In this document: positions 1 through 9,455 of the stretch, in pieces | Position numbering within the stretch: the first letter of the stretch is position 1 | Layout: each line of letters starts with the position of its first letter | Source: WHSW01 sp963767285 | Lineage (GTDB): Bacteria > Actinomycetota > Thermoleophilia > Solirubrobacterales > 70-9 | DNA length: 64,000 nucleotides | Assembly: GCA_963767285.1 (NCBI GenBank) | Contig: CAVYDJ010000004.1 | Location: forward strand, 310,001 to 374,000 | Direction of reading: 5' to 3' | Notes under the pieces: generated by a model | Databases searched by the model: none | Told to the model about the DNA's origin: nothing | The model's input: the letters and a program-made list of their open reading frames with translations, nothing else | Position numbers and translations under genes: made by a program

Positions 1-260
1 GCCTCGGCCGCGAGGCGTCGACGACCGAGATCCGCTTCCTCGCGAACGGCATCAGCCCTGCGGCCGTGCCGCTGGCGGGCGCGACGGCTCTGCGCGACGG
101 GCGCTTCCTGGTCGCGCGCACGACCGAGCCGGTCAAGGCGCTCGGCGAGCTGACCGCCTGGGCGATGCGCGAGGGTCAGGAGCTCACCGGCCTGCAGGTG
201 GGCGCGCCGAGCCTGGAGGAGATCTACCTCGAACTGACCGGCGGGGCGGAGGACGGATGA
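1..260 (+). CDS. ABC exporter ATP-binding subunit, C-terminal end (partial)
   Basis: Only about 85 codons lie in the window; the frame is open from base 3 and ends with TGA at 258-260. No Walker or signature motif remains. The call rests on the tail, where PSLEEIYLELTG is the usual end of the accessory domain in DrrA/CcmA-type ATPases of drug or lipid exporters, and on the permease that follows with a 4-base ATGA overlap. The protein would bind and hydrolyse ATP on the inner face of the membrane to drive the permease. The substrate cannot be told. A second, complete transporter of this type is at 56433-58971. Confidence 0.8.
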   Translation, partial: LGREASTTEIRFLANGISPAAVPLAGATALRDGRFLVARTTEPVKALGELTAWAMREGQELTGLQVGAPSLEEIYLELTGGAEDG

Positions 261-1030
261 GCGGCGCCGCCCTCGCCGTGCACCAGTTCCGTTACGACCA
301 GAAGACGTTCTGGCGCAATCCGGGGGCCATCTTCTTCACGGTCCTGTTGCCGCTGGTCTTCCTGGTCATCTTCGAGACGATCTTCGGCGACGACACGCTG
401 GAGGAGCTCGGCGACCTCAACACGAGCACCTATTACATCCCGGCGATCCTCACCCTGGCGGTGGTCTCGGCCACCCTGCAGAGCGTCGCGATCAGGGTCA
501 CCACGGACCGCGAGAACGGGATCCTCAAGCGCGGGCGAGGCACACCGATGCCGAGCTGGGTGTTCTTCGCCGGTCGCGTCGGCAACGCGATGGTGATCTC
601 GCTGCTGATGCTGGTCATCGTCCCGGCGATGGGCTGGCTGCTCTACGACGTGAGCATTCCCTGGGAGCACCTGCCCGCGGTGCTCGTCACGCTGGCGATC
701 GGCGCCGCAAGCTTCTGCTGCCTCGGAATCGCGCTGACCGCGGTGATCCGGAGCGAGGATGCGGCGCCCGCGGTCACCAACATCGCGGTCCTGCCGTTGT
801 ACTTCCTCTCCGGCGTCTTCATCCCTGAGACCGAGATCCCGGAGGGCGTCCTGCACGTGGCGGACGTCTTCCCGATCCGCCACTTCTTCGAGGCCTTCTT
901 CACCGCCTGGGACCCGCTGACCGAGGGATCCGCGTTCGAGTGGGGCCACCTCGCGGTGGTCGCGGCCTGGGGCGCGCTCGGCCTGGTCCTGGCAATTCGC
1001 TACTTCCGCTGGACCCCCTGGCGGGACTAG
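257..1030 (+). CDS. ABC-2 type exporter permease
   Basis: A 257-residue membrane protein, the normal size for an ABC-2 permease. It has a short cytoplasmic N-terminus, a first membrane segment at about residues 24-40 and about five more hydrophobic segments, with a final aromatic-basic tail. The segment with SGVFIPE and the preceding VLPLYFL resembles the conserved late loop of DrrB-like permeases. ATG at 257 overlaps the stop of the ATPase (ATGA), so the two subunits are translationally coupled and form one exporter. Substrate unknown. The gene runs tail to tail into the next gene, overlapping its stop by 4 bases. Confidence 0.85.
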   Translation: MSGAALAVHQFRYDQKTFWRNPGAIFFTVLLPLVFLVIFETIFGDDTLEELGDLNTSTYYIPAILTLAVVSATLQSVAIRVTTDRENGILKRGRGTPMPSWVFFAGRVGNAMVISLLMLVIVPAMGWLLYDVSIPWEHLPAVLVTLAIGAASFCCLGIALTAVIRSEDAAPAVTNIAVLPLYFLSGVFIPETEIPEGVLHVADVFPIRHFFEAFFTAWDPLTEGSAFEWGHLAVVAAWGALGLVLAIRYFRWTPWRD

Positions 1031-1965
1031 AGGCGGCCCCTCGGCTTGGCCCGGGCGAGCTTCGCCTTCAGCCGTGACCAAAGTGTGTAGCCGGGCTCGC
1101 GCGCGGCCCGCTCGTGCTCGGGCCAGCGGGGGCGCGGCGCGCCGCGCGCGCCGGGCATCCCGTGGACCTCGGGCTCCGAGCCCTTCAGCGCCAGCAGCGT
1201 CACGCGGTCGGCGTGCCAGGTCTCCCCGCGCGGAAACAGCTGCTCGCACACCGTGCTGAAGCCGACGTCGGCGAGCAGGTTGATCAGCGAGGGCTTGGTG
1301 AGCCAGAAGCTGTGCGGGTTGTCGGCCGAGGCGAGGCCAAGCGTTCGGCGCTCGTCCTCGGTCGTCGCCTCCGCGTGCTCGAACACGGCCGCGCCGTGGT
1401 AGCGCCGGCCGCGGTGCTCGCGCGCCTCGCGGTCGGCGAGGCTGAAGTTGCCGTAGAGGACCAGAGCGCGGGCGGTCAGCGCCTCGAGCCGCTCGAAGAA
1501 CTCGAACAGGTCCGGCGTATCGAGGTGGTAGTGGAGGCCGAGGCAGAGAACGAGGTCGAATTCGCCGAGCACAGCCGGGTCGAGCTCGCGGACGTCGGCG
1601 CGCCGCGTCTCGAACCGCTCGACGCCGATCGCATCGGCGAGGAAGCGGGCGCGGCGCAGGTGCTCGTCCCGCACGTCGACCGCGACCACCTCGGCGCCGT
1701 GGCGGGCGAACTCGACCGCGAAGTGGCCCTCCTCGCACCCGAGGTCGAGGACCCGCAGCGTGCCGAGCTCGCCCTCGCAGAGGTCCGAGGCGAGCTGGAG
1801 CAGCCAGCGCAGCCGGAAGTCGGTCGCCAGCGGACGGTCGCCGACCGTGTAGACCCCGTCGCGCAGGTAGGTCTGCCGTGACCATGGAGGACCGGCCTCC
1901 GTGATCTCGCGGAGCCGATCGCGGAGCTCGTCCGGAGAGACTCGCGACAGATCCCGGTCCGGCAT
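1027..1965 (-). CDS. class I SAM-dependent methyltransferase
   Basis: A 312-residue protein with a Rossmann-type SAM-binding fold: motif I VLDLGCEEGHFAVEFA at about residues 70-85, an acidic ribose-binding residue in VVAVDVRDEH, and LGEFDLVLCLGLHYHL as motif IV/post-I. A region with NPHSFWLTKPSLINLLADVGF is shared with methyltransferases that act on small molecules or sugars. I chose the ATG at 1965, because a TACCCT -10 box on the same strand ends six bases upstream (1972-1977) and longer starts would run into the divergent gene at 1996. Substrate unknown. It is convergent with the ABC permease. Confidence 0.8.
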   Translation of the reverse strand: MPDRDLSRVSPDELRDRLREITEAGPPWSRQTYLRDGVYTVGDRPLATDFRLRWLLQLASDLCEGELGTLRVLDLGCEEGHFAVEFARHGAEVVAVDVRDEHLRRARFLADAIGVERFETRRADVRELDPAVLGEFDLVLCLGLHYHLDTPDLFEFFERLEALTARALVLYGNFSLADREAREHRGRRYHGAAVFEHAEATTEDERRTLGLASADNPHSFWLTKPSLINLLADVGFSTVCEQLFPRGETWHADRVTLLALKGSEPEVHGMPGARGAPRPRWPEHERAAREPGYTLWSRLKAKLARAKPRGRL

Positions 1966-1971
1966 CGGCGC

Positions 1972-1977
1972 AGGGTA
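1972..1977 (-). promoter_or_regulatory. -10 box TACCCT of the methyltransferase
   Basis: TACCCT read on the minus strand, separated from the ATG at 1965 by six bases. This fits a leaderless transcript. It is one of many TAnnnT boxes at this spacing in the window. Confidence 0.5.
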
Positions 1978-1995
1978 GTCGCTTAAATCTGGGTC

Positions 1996-2355
1996 GTGAT
2001 CCATCACGTCAGCGTCGATGTCACAGAACTGGAGCGCAGCGCGCGGTTCTACGACGCCGTCCTCGGCGCCCTCGGCTGGCGTCGCCACGTCGACAACGAG
2101 CGCCAGGTCGCGTGGGGGATCGTGCGGCCGGTGTTCTTCGCCACCGTCGAAGAGACCGCCGGCGACGGCGGGCATATCTGCGTCTCGGCCAGCGGGATCT
2201 CCGCGGTCAAGGGGGCGTGGGAGGGTGGCGTCAACGCCGGCGGCATCGACGACGGCGCGCCGGCGGCACGGCCTGAGTACGGTGGGAGCTACTACTCGGC
2301 GTACCTCCGCGACCCCGACGGGCACCGCATCGAGATCGCCGTTCAGAGCAACTGA
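1996..2355 (+). CDS. VOC family (glyoxalase/bleomycin-resistance fold) protein
   Basis: A 119-residue protein that starts with GTG and reads IHHVSVDVTELERSARFY, the classic first beta-alpha unit of the vicinal oxygen chelate fold. The end, YLRDPDGHRIEIAV, is the matching last strand with the metal-binding Glu; His 3 or 4 would be the other end of the metal site. Family members are glyoxalase I, dioxygenases or drug-binding proteins, and sequence alone does not choose between them. It stands alone upstream of gap, with its own AT-rich promoter region shared with the divergent methyltransferase. Confidence 0.85.
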   Translation: MIHHVSVDVTELERSARFYDAVLGALGWRRHVDNERQVAWGIVRPVFFATVEETAGDGGHICVSASGISAVKGAWEGGVNAGGIDDGAPAARPEYGGSYYSAYLRDPDGHRIEIAVQSN

Positions 2356-2382
2356 GACACGACTCCAAGGGAGAACGCGCAG

Positions 2383-3405
<1,023 letters not shown>

Positions 3406-3406
3406 G

Positions 3407-4603
3407 TTGCCGGGCCGCGGGTCGTTCAACAAGGCGAGCGTGCGCGACGCCCCGTTGGAGGGGGCCAGGGTCCTGACGCGGGTCGACTTCAACGTCCCGC
3501 TCGCCGGCGGCGCGGTGGCGGACGACACCCGGATCCGCGCCGCGCTGCCGACGATCGAGCATCTGCGCGAGGGGGGTGCGGCGGTCGTCCTGGTCTCGCA
3601 CCTGGGGCGGCCGAAGAACCGCGAGCCCGACCTGTCGATGGCGCCGGTTGCCGCGCGGCTGGGCGAGCTGCTCGAGACCGAGGTCGCGGTTGCGCCGGGG
3701 GTGGCCGGCGACGAGGTCGAGGCGCTCGCCGCGGAGCTGGGCCCCGGGGAGGTCCTGCTGCTGGAGAACTCGCGGTACGAGCCCGGCGAGACGGAGAACG
3801 ATCCCGAGCTGGCCGCGGCGCTCGCGCGGCTCGGCGACGTCTACGTCAACGACGCGTTCGGCGCGGCGCATCGCGCGCACGCGACGACCGAGGGCGTCGC
3901 CCGGCACCTGCCCGGGCATGCCGGCCTGTTGCTGGAGCGCGAGGTCCGCGCGCTGACCGCTGTCCGCGACGACCCCGCCCGACCGCTGTGCGTCGTGCTG
4001 GGCGGCGCGAAGGTGACGGACAAGATCGCGGTCATCGACCGGTTCCTGGAGAGCGCCGACTCGATCCTGATCGGCGGGGCGATGTGCTTCTCGTTCTTTC
4101 GCGCCCGCGGCATCGAGACCGGCGACTCGCTGGTGGAGGAGGAGGGGATCGCGCTCGCCGAAGAGGCGCTCGAGCGCGCCGAGACCTCCGACTGCGAATT
4201 GCTGCTCCCGCGGGATCTCGTGCTCGGCCGTGAGTTCGCGGCCGACACCGAGGTTCAGCACCTCGACGGGATCCACGTGCCCGACGGCTGGATGGGCCTC
4301 GACGTCGGACCCGCCACGGTGGACGAGTACGCGCGGGTGATCGGCGCCGCCGGCACCGTCTTCTGGAACGGCCCGATGGGCGCGTTCGAGCTCGAGCCGT
4401 TCGCGGCCGGCACGCGCGGCGTCGCCGAGGCGGTGGCGCGGGCGCCGGGCTTCACGGTGGTCGGCGGGGGCGACTCCGCCGCCGCGCTGGTGTCGTTCGG
4501 GCTCGCCGACGAGGTCGACTGGCTGTCGACCGGCGGCGGTGCGTCGCTGGAGCTGATGGAGGGAAAGGCGCTACCGGGTGTGGAGGTGCTGACCGATGCC
4601 TGA
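3407..4603 (+). CDS. pgk: phosphoglycerate kinase
   Basis: A 398-residue monomeric kinase that transfers phosphate from 1,3-bisphosphoglycerate to ADP. The N-terminal signature VLTRVDFNVPL, the basic-patch segment VLVSHLGRPK, the hinge and nucleotide-binding part VVLGGAKVTDKI, and the C-terminal GGGDSAAAL and STGGGASLELMEGK blocks are all present. I used the TTG at 3407, one base after the gap stop, which gives the usual N-terminal length; no ATG lies near. The end overlaps tpiA by eight bases, so the operon is translationally coupled here. Confidence 0.97.
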   Translation: MPGRGSFNKASVRDAPLEGARVLTRVDFNVPLAGGAVADDTRIRAALPTIEHLREGGAAVVLVSHLGRPKNREPDLSMAPVAARLGELLETEVAVAPGVAGDEVEALAAELGPGEVLLLENSRYEPGETENDPELAAALARLGDVYVNDAFGAAHRAHATTEGVARHLPGHAGLLLEREVRALTAVRDDPARPLCVVLGGAKVTDKIAVIDRFLESADSILIGGAMCFSFFRARGIETGDSLVEEEGIALAEEALERAETSDCELLLPRDLVLGREFAADTEVQHLDGIHVPDGWMGLDVGPATVDEYARVIGAAGTVFWNGPMGAFELEPFAAGTRGVAEAVARAPGFTVVGGGDSAAALVSFGLADEVDWLSTGGGASLELMEGKALPGVEVLTDA

Positions 4604-5357
4604 GCGAACGCCGCTGGTCGCGGCGAACTGGAAGATGCACAAGACGGTCGGCGAGACCGAGGAGTTCCTCGCCGCGCTCACGGGCCGCGTCTCGCAGTTC
4701 GGCGCGGTTGACGTGGTCGTCTGTCCGCCGTCCACCGCGCTCGCCGCGGCGACCGGGATCGCCGCGGGCAGCGGAATCCAGATCTGCGCGCAGAACGTCC
4801 ACGAGGAGGAATCCGGTGCCTTCACGGGCGAGGTGTCGATCCCGATGCTCGCCGACCTCGGCGCCGCGGGAGCGATCGTCGGCCACTCCGAGCGCCGGCA
4901 GCTGTTCTGCGAGACCGACGGGGCGCTCGCGCGCAAGGTCCCGGCGCTGCTCGGCGCCGGCCTGCTGCCGATCCTCTGTTGCGGCGAGACGGAGTCCGAA
5001 CGCGATGCCGAGGAGACCGAGGCGGTGCTCGAGCGGCAGCTGACCGCCGACCTCGCTTCGGTCGACGACGACCGCCTGGCCGAGGTCGTGATCGCCTACG
5101 AGCCGATCTGGGCGATCGGCACCGGGCGCACCGCGTCGCCCGACCAGGCCGAGGAGGCGATCGCCTTCATCCGCAGCCTGATCTCCGTCCGCGACGCAGG
5201 CGCCGGCGACGCGATCCGGATCCTCTACGGCGGCTCGGTCAAGCCGGGCAACGCGAGCGAGCTGTTCGCGCGCGACGGCATCGACGGCGGGCTGGTCGGC
5301 GGCGCCAGCCTCGACCCCGGCGACTTCGCCGCGATCTGCTCGGCAGCCTCACGATGA
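4596..5357 (+). CDS. tpiA: triosephosphate isomerase
   Basis: A 253-residue TIM barrel that interconverts dihydroxyacetone phosphate and glyceraldehyde 3-phosphate. Catalytic residues are visible: Lys in AANWKMHK near the N-terminus, His in GHSERR, and Glu in the signature AYEPIWAIGTG followed by the flexible lid. The phosphate-binding ILYGGSVKPGNA and GGLVGGASL stretches close the barrel. ATG at 4596 lies inside the end of pgk, and the stop is shared with the gpmI start (ATGA). In many Actinobacteria secG follows tpiA; here gpmI does. Confidence 0.98.
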   Translation: MPERTPLVAANWKMHKTVGETEEFLAALTGRVSQFGAVDVVVCPPSTALAAATGIAAGSGIQICAQNVHEEESGAFTGEVSIPMLADLGAAGAIVGHSERRQLFCETDGALARKVPALLGAGLLPILCCGETESERDAEETEAVLERQLTADLASVDDDRLAEVVIAYEPIWAIGTGRTASPDQAEEAIAFIRSLISVRDAGAGDAIRILYGGSVKPGNASELFARDGIDGGLVGGASLDPGDFAAICSAASR

Positions 5358-6907
5358 CTCTCCCCGAGGGGCCTGACTCGGTCCCGGTGCCGTCACTGGC
5401 GCTGGTGATCCTGGACGGGTGGGGCCTCGCGGACCCCGGGCCCGGCAACGCGGTCGCCCAGGCTGTGACGCCGGTGTTCGACGAGCTCTGGGAGACCTAC
5501 GCGCGGACGACGCTGTCGGCCAGCGGCCGCGACGTCGGGCTGCCCGAGGGCCAGATGGGCAACTCGGAGGTCGGGCACATGAACCTCGGCGCCGGCGCCG
5601 TCGTCAAGCAGGACCTGGCACGGATCGACGACGCGGTGGCGGACGGGTCGCTGTTCGAGAACGAGTCCCTGCTGGCCGCCTGCGAGGCCGCGCGCAAGAG
5701 CCCGCGTGGCCGCCTGCACCTGATGGGGCTGGTATCGGACGGCGGGGTGCACTCGGGATTCACTCACCTGGAGGCGCTGATCGAGCTGGCGGCGCAGGAG
5801 GGCGTGCCCGACGTCGTGGTGCACGCTTTCACCGACGGCCGAGACACCCTGCCGAGCTCCGCGGCGGGGTACGTCGAGGAACTGGAGCGCTGGCTGCGGC
5901 ACGCGGGCCGGATCGGCACGGTCAGCGGTCGCTACTACGCGATGGACCGCGACCGGCGCTGGGACCGGGTGAAGCTCGCCTACGACGCGATCGTCCACGG
6001 CGAGGGCCTGCGCGCGGCGACCGCCGCCGAGGCGATCGCCGAGGCGTATGAGCGCGGCGAGACCGACGAGTTCATCCGCCCCACCGTGATCGGCGATTAC
6101 GACGGGATGGCGGACGGCGACGTCGCGATCCACTTCAACTTCCGTCCCGATCGAGCCCGCGAGCTGGTGATGGCGCTCACCGAGCGCGATTTCGACGAGT
6201 TCGACCGCGGCGAGGCGCTCGACATCGAGCTCACGACGCTGACCGAGTACCGGGGCGACTGGGACTACCCGATCGCGTTCGAGCCCGCGGAGCCCGCGAC
6301 GACGCTGGCCGCGGTGCTGGCGGAGCACGGCGAGCGCCAGCTGCACGTGGCCGAGACCGAGAAGTACGCGCACGTCACCTACTTCTTCAACGGGGGCCGC
6401 GAGGACGAGTGGGAGGGGGAGGAGCGGGCGCTGGTCGACTCGCCGCGCGACGTTCCGACCTACGACCACAAGCCCGAGATGAGCGCCGTGGCGGCGGCCG
6501 AGGCGTTCACGTCGCGGTGGGCGGAGGGCGGCTACCGGTTCGGGATCATCAACTTCGCCAACCCGGACATGGTCGGCCACACCGGCAGCATCCCGGCGGC
6601 CGTGGCGGCGATCGAGGCGGTCGACCGCTGCCTGGGCGAGGTGGTCGCCACCGTCCATCGTTCCGGTGGCGCTTGCATCGTCACCGCCGACCACGGCAAC
6701 GCGGAGCAGATGCTCGAGCCCGACGGGTCACCGAATACCGCCCATACGCTGAATCCGGTCCCGTTCGTGGTCACGGTCCCCGGGATCGAGCTCGACGACG
6801 GCGGGCGCCTGGCGGATGTCGCCCCGACCGCGCTCGACCTGCTCGGAATCGAGCAGCCGGACGCGATGACCGGGCGCTCACTCGTGCGTCAGGCTCACGG
6901 GTCGTGA
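5354..6907 (+). CDS. gpmI: 2,3-bisphosphoglycerate-independent phosphoglycerate mutase
   Basis: A 517-residue enzyme of the alkaline phosphatase superfamily that converts 3-phosphoglycerate to 2-phosphoglycerate using two Mn ions. It shows the first metal site in LVILDGWG, the phosphoserine in PEGQMGNSEVGH (Ser at about residue 71), the transferase-domain stretch HAFTDGRDTLP, and the C-terminal metal-binding TADHGNAEQM and NTAHTLNPVPFV. The ATG at 5354 overlaps the tpiA stop by four bases. The cofactor-independent form is used here in the glycolysis operon. Confidence 0.97.
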   Translation: MTLPEGPDSVPVPSLALVILDGWGLADPGPGNAVAQAVTPVFDELWETYARTTLSASGRDVGLPEGQMGNSEVGHMNLGAGAVVKQDLARIDDAVADGSLFENESLLAACEAARKSPRGRLHLMGLVSDGGVHSGFTHLEALIELAAQEGVPDVVVHAFTDGRDTLPSSAAGYVEELERWLRHAGRIGTVSGRYYAMDRDRRWDRVKLAYDAIVHGEGLRAATAAEAIAEAYERGETDEFIRPTVIGDYDGMADGDVAIHFNFRPDRARELVMALTERDFDEFDRGEALDIELTTLTEYRGDWDYPIAFEPAEPATTLAAVLAEHGERQLHVAETEKYAHVTYFFNGGREDEWEGEERALVDSPRDVPTYDHKPEMSAVAAAEAFTSRWAEGGYRFGIINFANPDMVGHTGSIPAAVAAIEAVDRCLGEVVATVHRSGGACIVTADHGNAEQMLEPDGSPNTAHTLNPVPFVVTVPGIELDDGGRLADVAPTALDLLGIEQPDAMTGRSLVRQAHGS

Positions 6908-8106
6908 GAGCGGACCCGGCCCGGCTCAGCTTCCAGATCGACGCGCGCGACGGAACCGCCCGGACCGGGCGGCTGGTGACCGCCCACGGCGAGGTGCGGA
7001 CGCCCGCGTTCATCCCGCTGGCGACCCGCGGCGCCGTCCGCACGCTCGATCTCACCGACGTTGCAGGGATCGGCTTCGAGCTGATCCTCGGCAACACCTT
7101 CCACCTCTTCATCAGTCCCGGCGCCGAGCGGATCGCCGAGCTCGGCGGCCTGCACCGGTTCATGGGCTGGGAGCGGGCGCTGATCACCGACTCCGGCGGC
7201 TTCCAGGTGTTCTCGCTCGCCCACGGCAACGTTGCCGACGAGATCAAGGGGCGCCGCGGCGGCGCCGGCTCGAGTGGCGGCGTCATCGACATCTCCGAGC
7301 GCGGGGTCGCGTTCCGCTCCTACCTCGACGGCTCGGAGCGGTTCATGGGACCGGAGGAGTCGATGGCGGTTCAGGCGGCGCTCGGCTCGGACATCGCGCT
7401 CGTCTTCGACGAGTGCACGCCGTTTCACGCCGACTATGACTACACGGCGCGGTCGACCGAGCGCACCCACCGCTGGCTCGACCGCTGCCTCGTCTGGCAC
7501 GCCGAGCATGGGCCCGCGGACCAGGCGGTCTTCGGGATCGTCCAGGGCGGCGTCCACGAGGACCTGCGCCGAACCTCGGCCGAGGCGGTCGCAGCCGCCG
7601 CCGTCGACGGCCTGGCGATCGGTGGGACGCTGGGCCGTGACAAGCCCGAGATGCACGACGTGCTGGCGATGACCGCGCCGATGCTCCCCGCCGAGGCGCC
7701 CAAGCACCTGCTCGGGATCGGTGAGCCCGATGACCTGCTGCACGGGATCGGGCTCGGGATCGACGTCTTCGACTGCGCCGTCCCGACCCGCCTCGCCCGT
7801 CACGGGATGGCCCTTGCGCCACTGCCGGATTCGCGCTTTCGCTTCGACCTCGAAAAGGCGCGATTCGCGACCGACGAGGGCCCGCTGGTCGAGGGCTGCC
7901 CCTGCCCGACCTGCGCCGCCCACACCCGGGCCTACCTGCACTACCTCGCTCGCGCGGAGGCCCCGACCGCCGCGAGGCTGGTCACGCTGCACAACCTGAC
8001 GTTCCTGGAGCGGTTGGTGAGCGGGGCTCGGGAGGCGATTGGTGCGGGACGGTTCGACGCGTACCGGGGCGCCATTCTCGGCGGCGCGGCGCCATGGGCC
8101 GTGTAG
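6904..8106 (+). CDS. tgt: tRNA-guanine transglycosylase
   Basis: A 400-residue TIM-barrel enzyme that exchanges guanine 34 of certain tRNAs for the queuosine precursor (preQ1). Evidence is FIPLATRGAVR at the start, the base-binding ITDSGGFQVFSL, the SYLDGS and GPEESM block, FGIVQGGVHEDLR, and the catalytic Asp in DVFDCAVPTRLARHG. The zinc site is CPCPTC followed by a His about 25 residues later. The GTG at 6904 overlaps the gpmI stop as GTGA, so it is cotranslated with glycolysis. No queuosine synthesis gene is in the window. Confidence 0.95.
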   Translation: MRADPARLSFQIDARDGTARTGRLVTAHGEVRTPAFIPLATRGAVRTLDLTDVAGIGFELILGNTFHLFISPGAERIAELGGLHRFMGWERALITDSGGFQVFSLAHGNVADEIKGRRGGAGSSGGVIDISERGVAFRSYLDGSERFMGPEESMAVQAALGSDIALVFDECTPFHADYDYTARSTERTHRWLDRCLVWHAEHGPADQAVFGIVQGGVHEDLRRTSAEAVAAAAVDGLAIGGTLGRDKPEMHDVLAMTAPMLPAEAPKHLLGIGEPDDLLHGIGLGIDVFDCAVPTRLARHGMALAPLPDSRFRFDLEKARFATDEGPLVEGCPCPTCAAHTRAYLHYLARAEAPTAARLVTLHNLTFLERLVSGAREAIGAGRFDAYRGAILGGAAPWAV

Positions 8107-8143
8107 ACACCGCGTACGCCCGGACGCGGGAGCAGAACAAGAA

Positions 8144-8164
8144 GTCCGCGGCGTAGCCGCGGAC
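8144..8164. terminator. hairpin between convergent tgt and kinase genes
   Basis: GTCCGCGGC, loop GTA, then GCCGCGGAC: a perfect 9-bp stem between the ends of tgt (plus) and the kinase (minus), 38 and 41 bases away. There is no long T run, so it may act as a bidirectional stop with help from Rho or by stem strength alone. Confidence 0.65.
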
Positions 8165-8204
8165 AATTACTTGAAGCGGGAGCGGAGGACGTGGCGCGAG
8201 TTGT

Positions 8205-9455
8205 TCACTGCGTGTTCTCCTCGATGAAGTCCTGGATCGCCTGAACCTGGTCGTCGAGGTTGTCCTTGATCGTCTGGCCGATGTCGGTGTTCTGCCCGGC
8301 GTCGGTGAGCAGGAGGACGGCGCCGGCGATGATCGCCGCCAGGATCGCGATCAGCAGCAGGATCCCGAGCGTCCGCAGGAAGCGCGAGCCGGCGGAGCGC
8401 TTGCTCGACCCGGCCGGGGTGACCGCCTGGCGGGGCGCCGGCTGAACCGGGCGCCGCGGGGGCACGACGGGCTCGGGTGAAACCGGGGTCCGCGGCTCCG
8501 GGGTCTGCATGCGCCGCGTCGCCGCGTTGGCCGGACCGGACGCCAGCATGTCGGTCGGCAGCTCGTCGGACGGCGGCGGGGGCGGCTGGCCGTGCAGGCC
8601 CGCGTCGAGCGCCCGCGAGAGCTCTCGCGCCGACGAGTAGCGTGCCGCGGGCTCGCCCTCGAGCGAGGTCAGGACCGCGCGCGAGAGCGTCTCGGGCACA
8701 TCGGGGTCGTAGGAGGTCGGAGGCAGCGCCTGCTCGTTCTCGCGCCGGATGGCGAGCTCGGCCAGGGTCGACCCCTCCCATGGCAGCCGGCCCGTGAGCA
8801 GCTGGTAGAGCACGACGCCGAGCGCGTAGACGTCCGCCGCCGGCGTTGCTTCCTCTCCCCGCGCTTGTTCCGGCGCCAGGTAGGCGGCGGTGCCGACGAC
8901 GGAGCCGACCTGGGTCAGCCGCGACTGGGCGGTCGCGCGGGCGATCCCGAAGTCGGTGAGCTTGATCGTCATCTCGCCGGTCGGCGGCTCGTGGGCCGAG
9001 CTGTCGCGCCGCCGCCGGCCCGCCGGCCCGCCGATCACCATCAGGTTCCCCGGCTTGACGTCGCGGTGGATGATCCCCTGGCGGTGCGCGTACTCGAGCC
9101 CGGCGCAGGCCTGGATCCCGATCTCCGCGGTCGACTCGGCGCCCAGGCGGCCCTTCGTCTGCAGCAGCTGGGCGACCGACTTGCCCTCGACGTACTCCAT
9201 GACGATGTAGTGGCGGTCGGCGTCGACGCCGGTGTCGTAGACCTGGACGATGTTGGGGTGGATCAGCTTCGCCACCGCGAGCGCCTCGCGGCGGAAGCGG
9301 GCGACGAACTTCTCGTCGTCGGAGAGGTGCTCCGCAAGGATCTTCACCGCGACCGTGCGCTCGAGCACCCGGTCGGTGGCCCTGTAGACCGTCGACATCC
9401 CGCCCGAGCCGAGGCGGTCGCCGAGCTCGTAGCGGTCGGAGATGGTGGTGTTCAT
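8205..9455 (-). CDS. membrane Ser/Thr protein kinase (PknB type, no PASTA domains)
   Basis: A 416-residue kinase. Residues 8-275 form the kinase domain: glycine loop GSGGMSTVY (16-24), ATP Lys 38 in VAVKIL, catalytic HRDVKPGN (130-137), DFG at 168-170 and APEQ in the activation segment. A basic insert (about 143-162) lies between the catalytic loop and DFG. A proline-rich linker follows (290-345), then one membrane helix (about 362-384) and a short outside tail of about 30 residues. PknB kinases usually carry PASTA repeats that bind peptidoglycan fragments; they are absent here. ATG overlaps the stop of the upstream lipoprotein (ATGA), so the two are coexpressed. Confidence 0.93.
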   Translation of the reverse strand: MNTTISDRYELGDRLGSGGMSTVYRATDRVLERTVAVKILAEHLSDDEKFVARFRREALAVAKLIHPNIVQVYDTGVDADRHYIVMEYVEGKSVAQLLQTKGRLGAESTAEIGIQACAGLEYAHRQGIIHRDVKPGNLMVIGGPAGRRRRDSSAHEPPTGEMTIKLTDFGIARATAQSRLTQVGSVVGTAAYLAPEQARGEEATPAADVYALGVVLYQLLTGRLPWEGSTLAELAIRRENEQALPPTSYDPDVPETLSRAVLTSLEGEPAARYSSARELSRALDAGLHGQPPPPPSDELPTDMLASGPANAATRRMQTPEPRTPVSPEPVVPPRRPVQPAPRQAVTPAGSSKRSAGSRFLRTLGILLLIAILAAIIAGAVLLLTDAGQNTDIGQTIKDNLDDQVQAIQDFIEENTQ

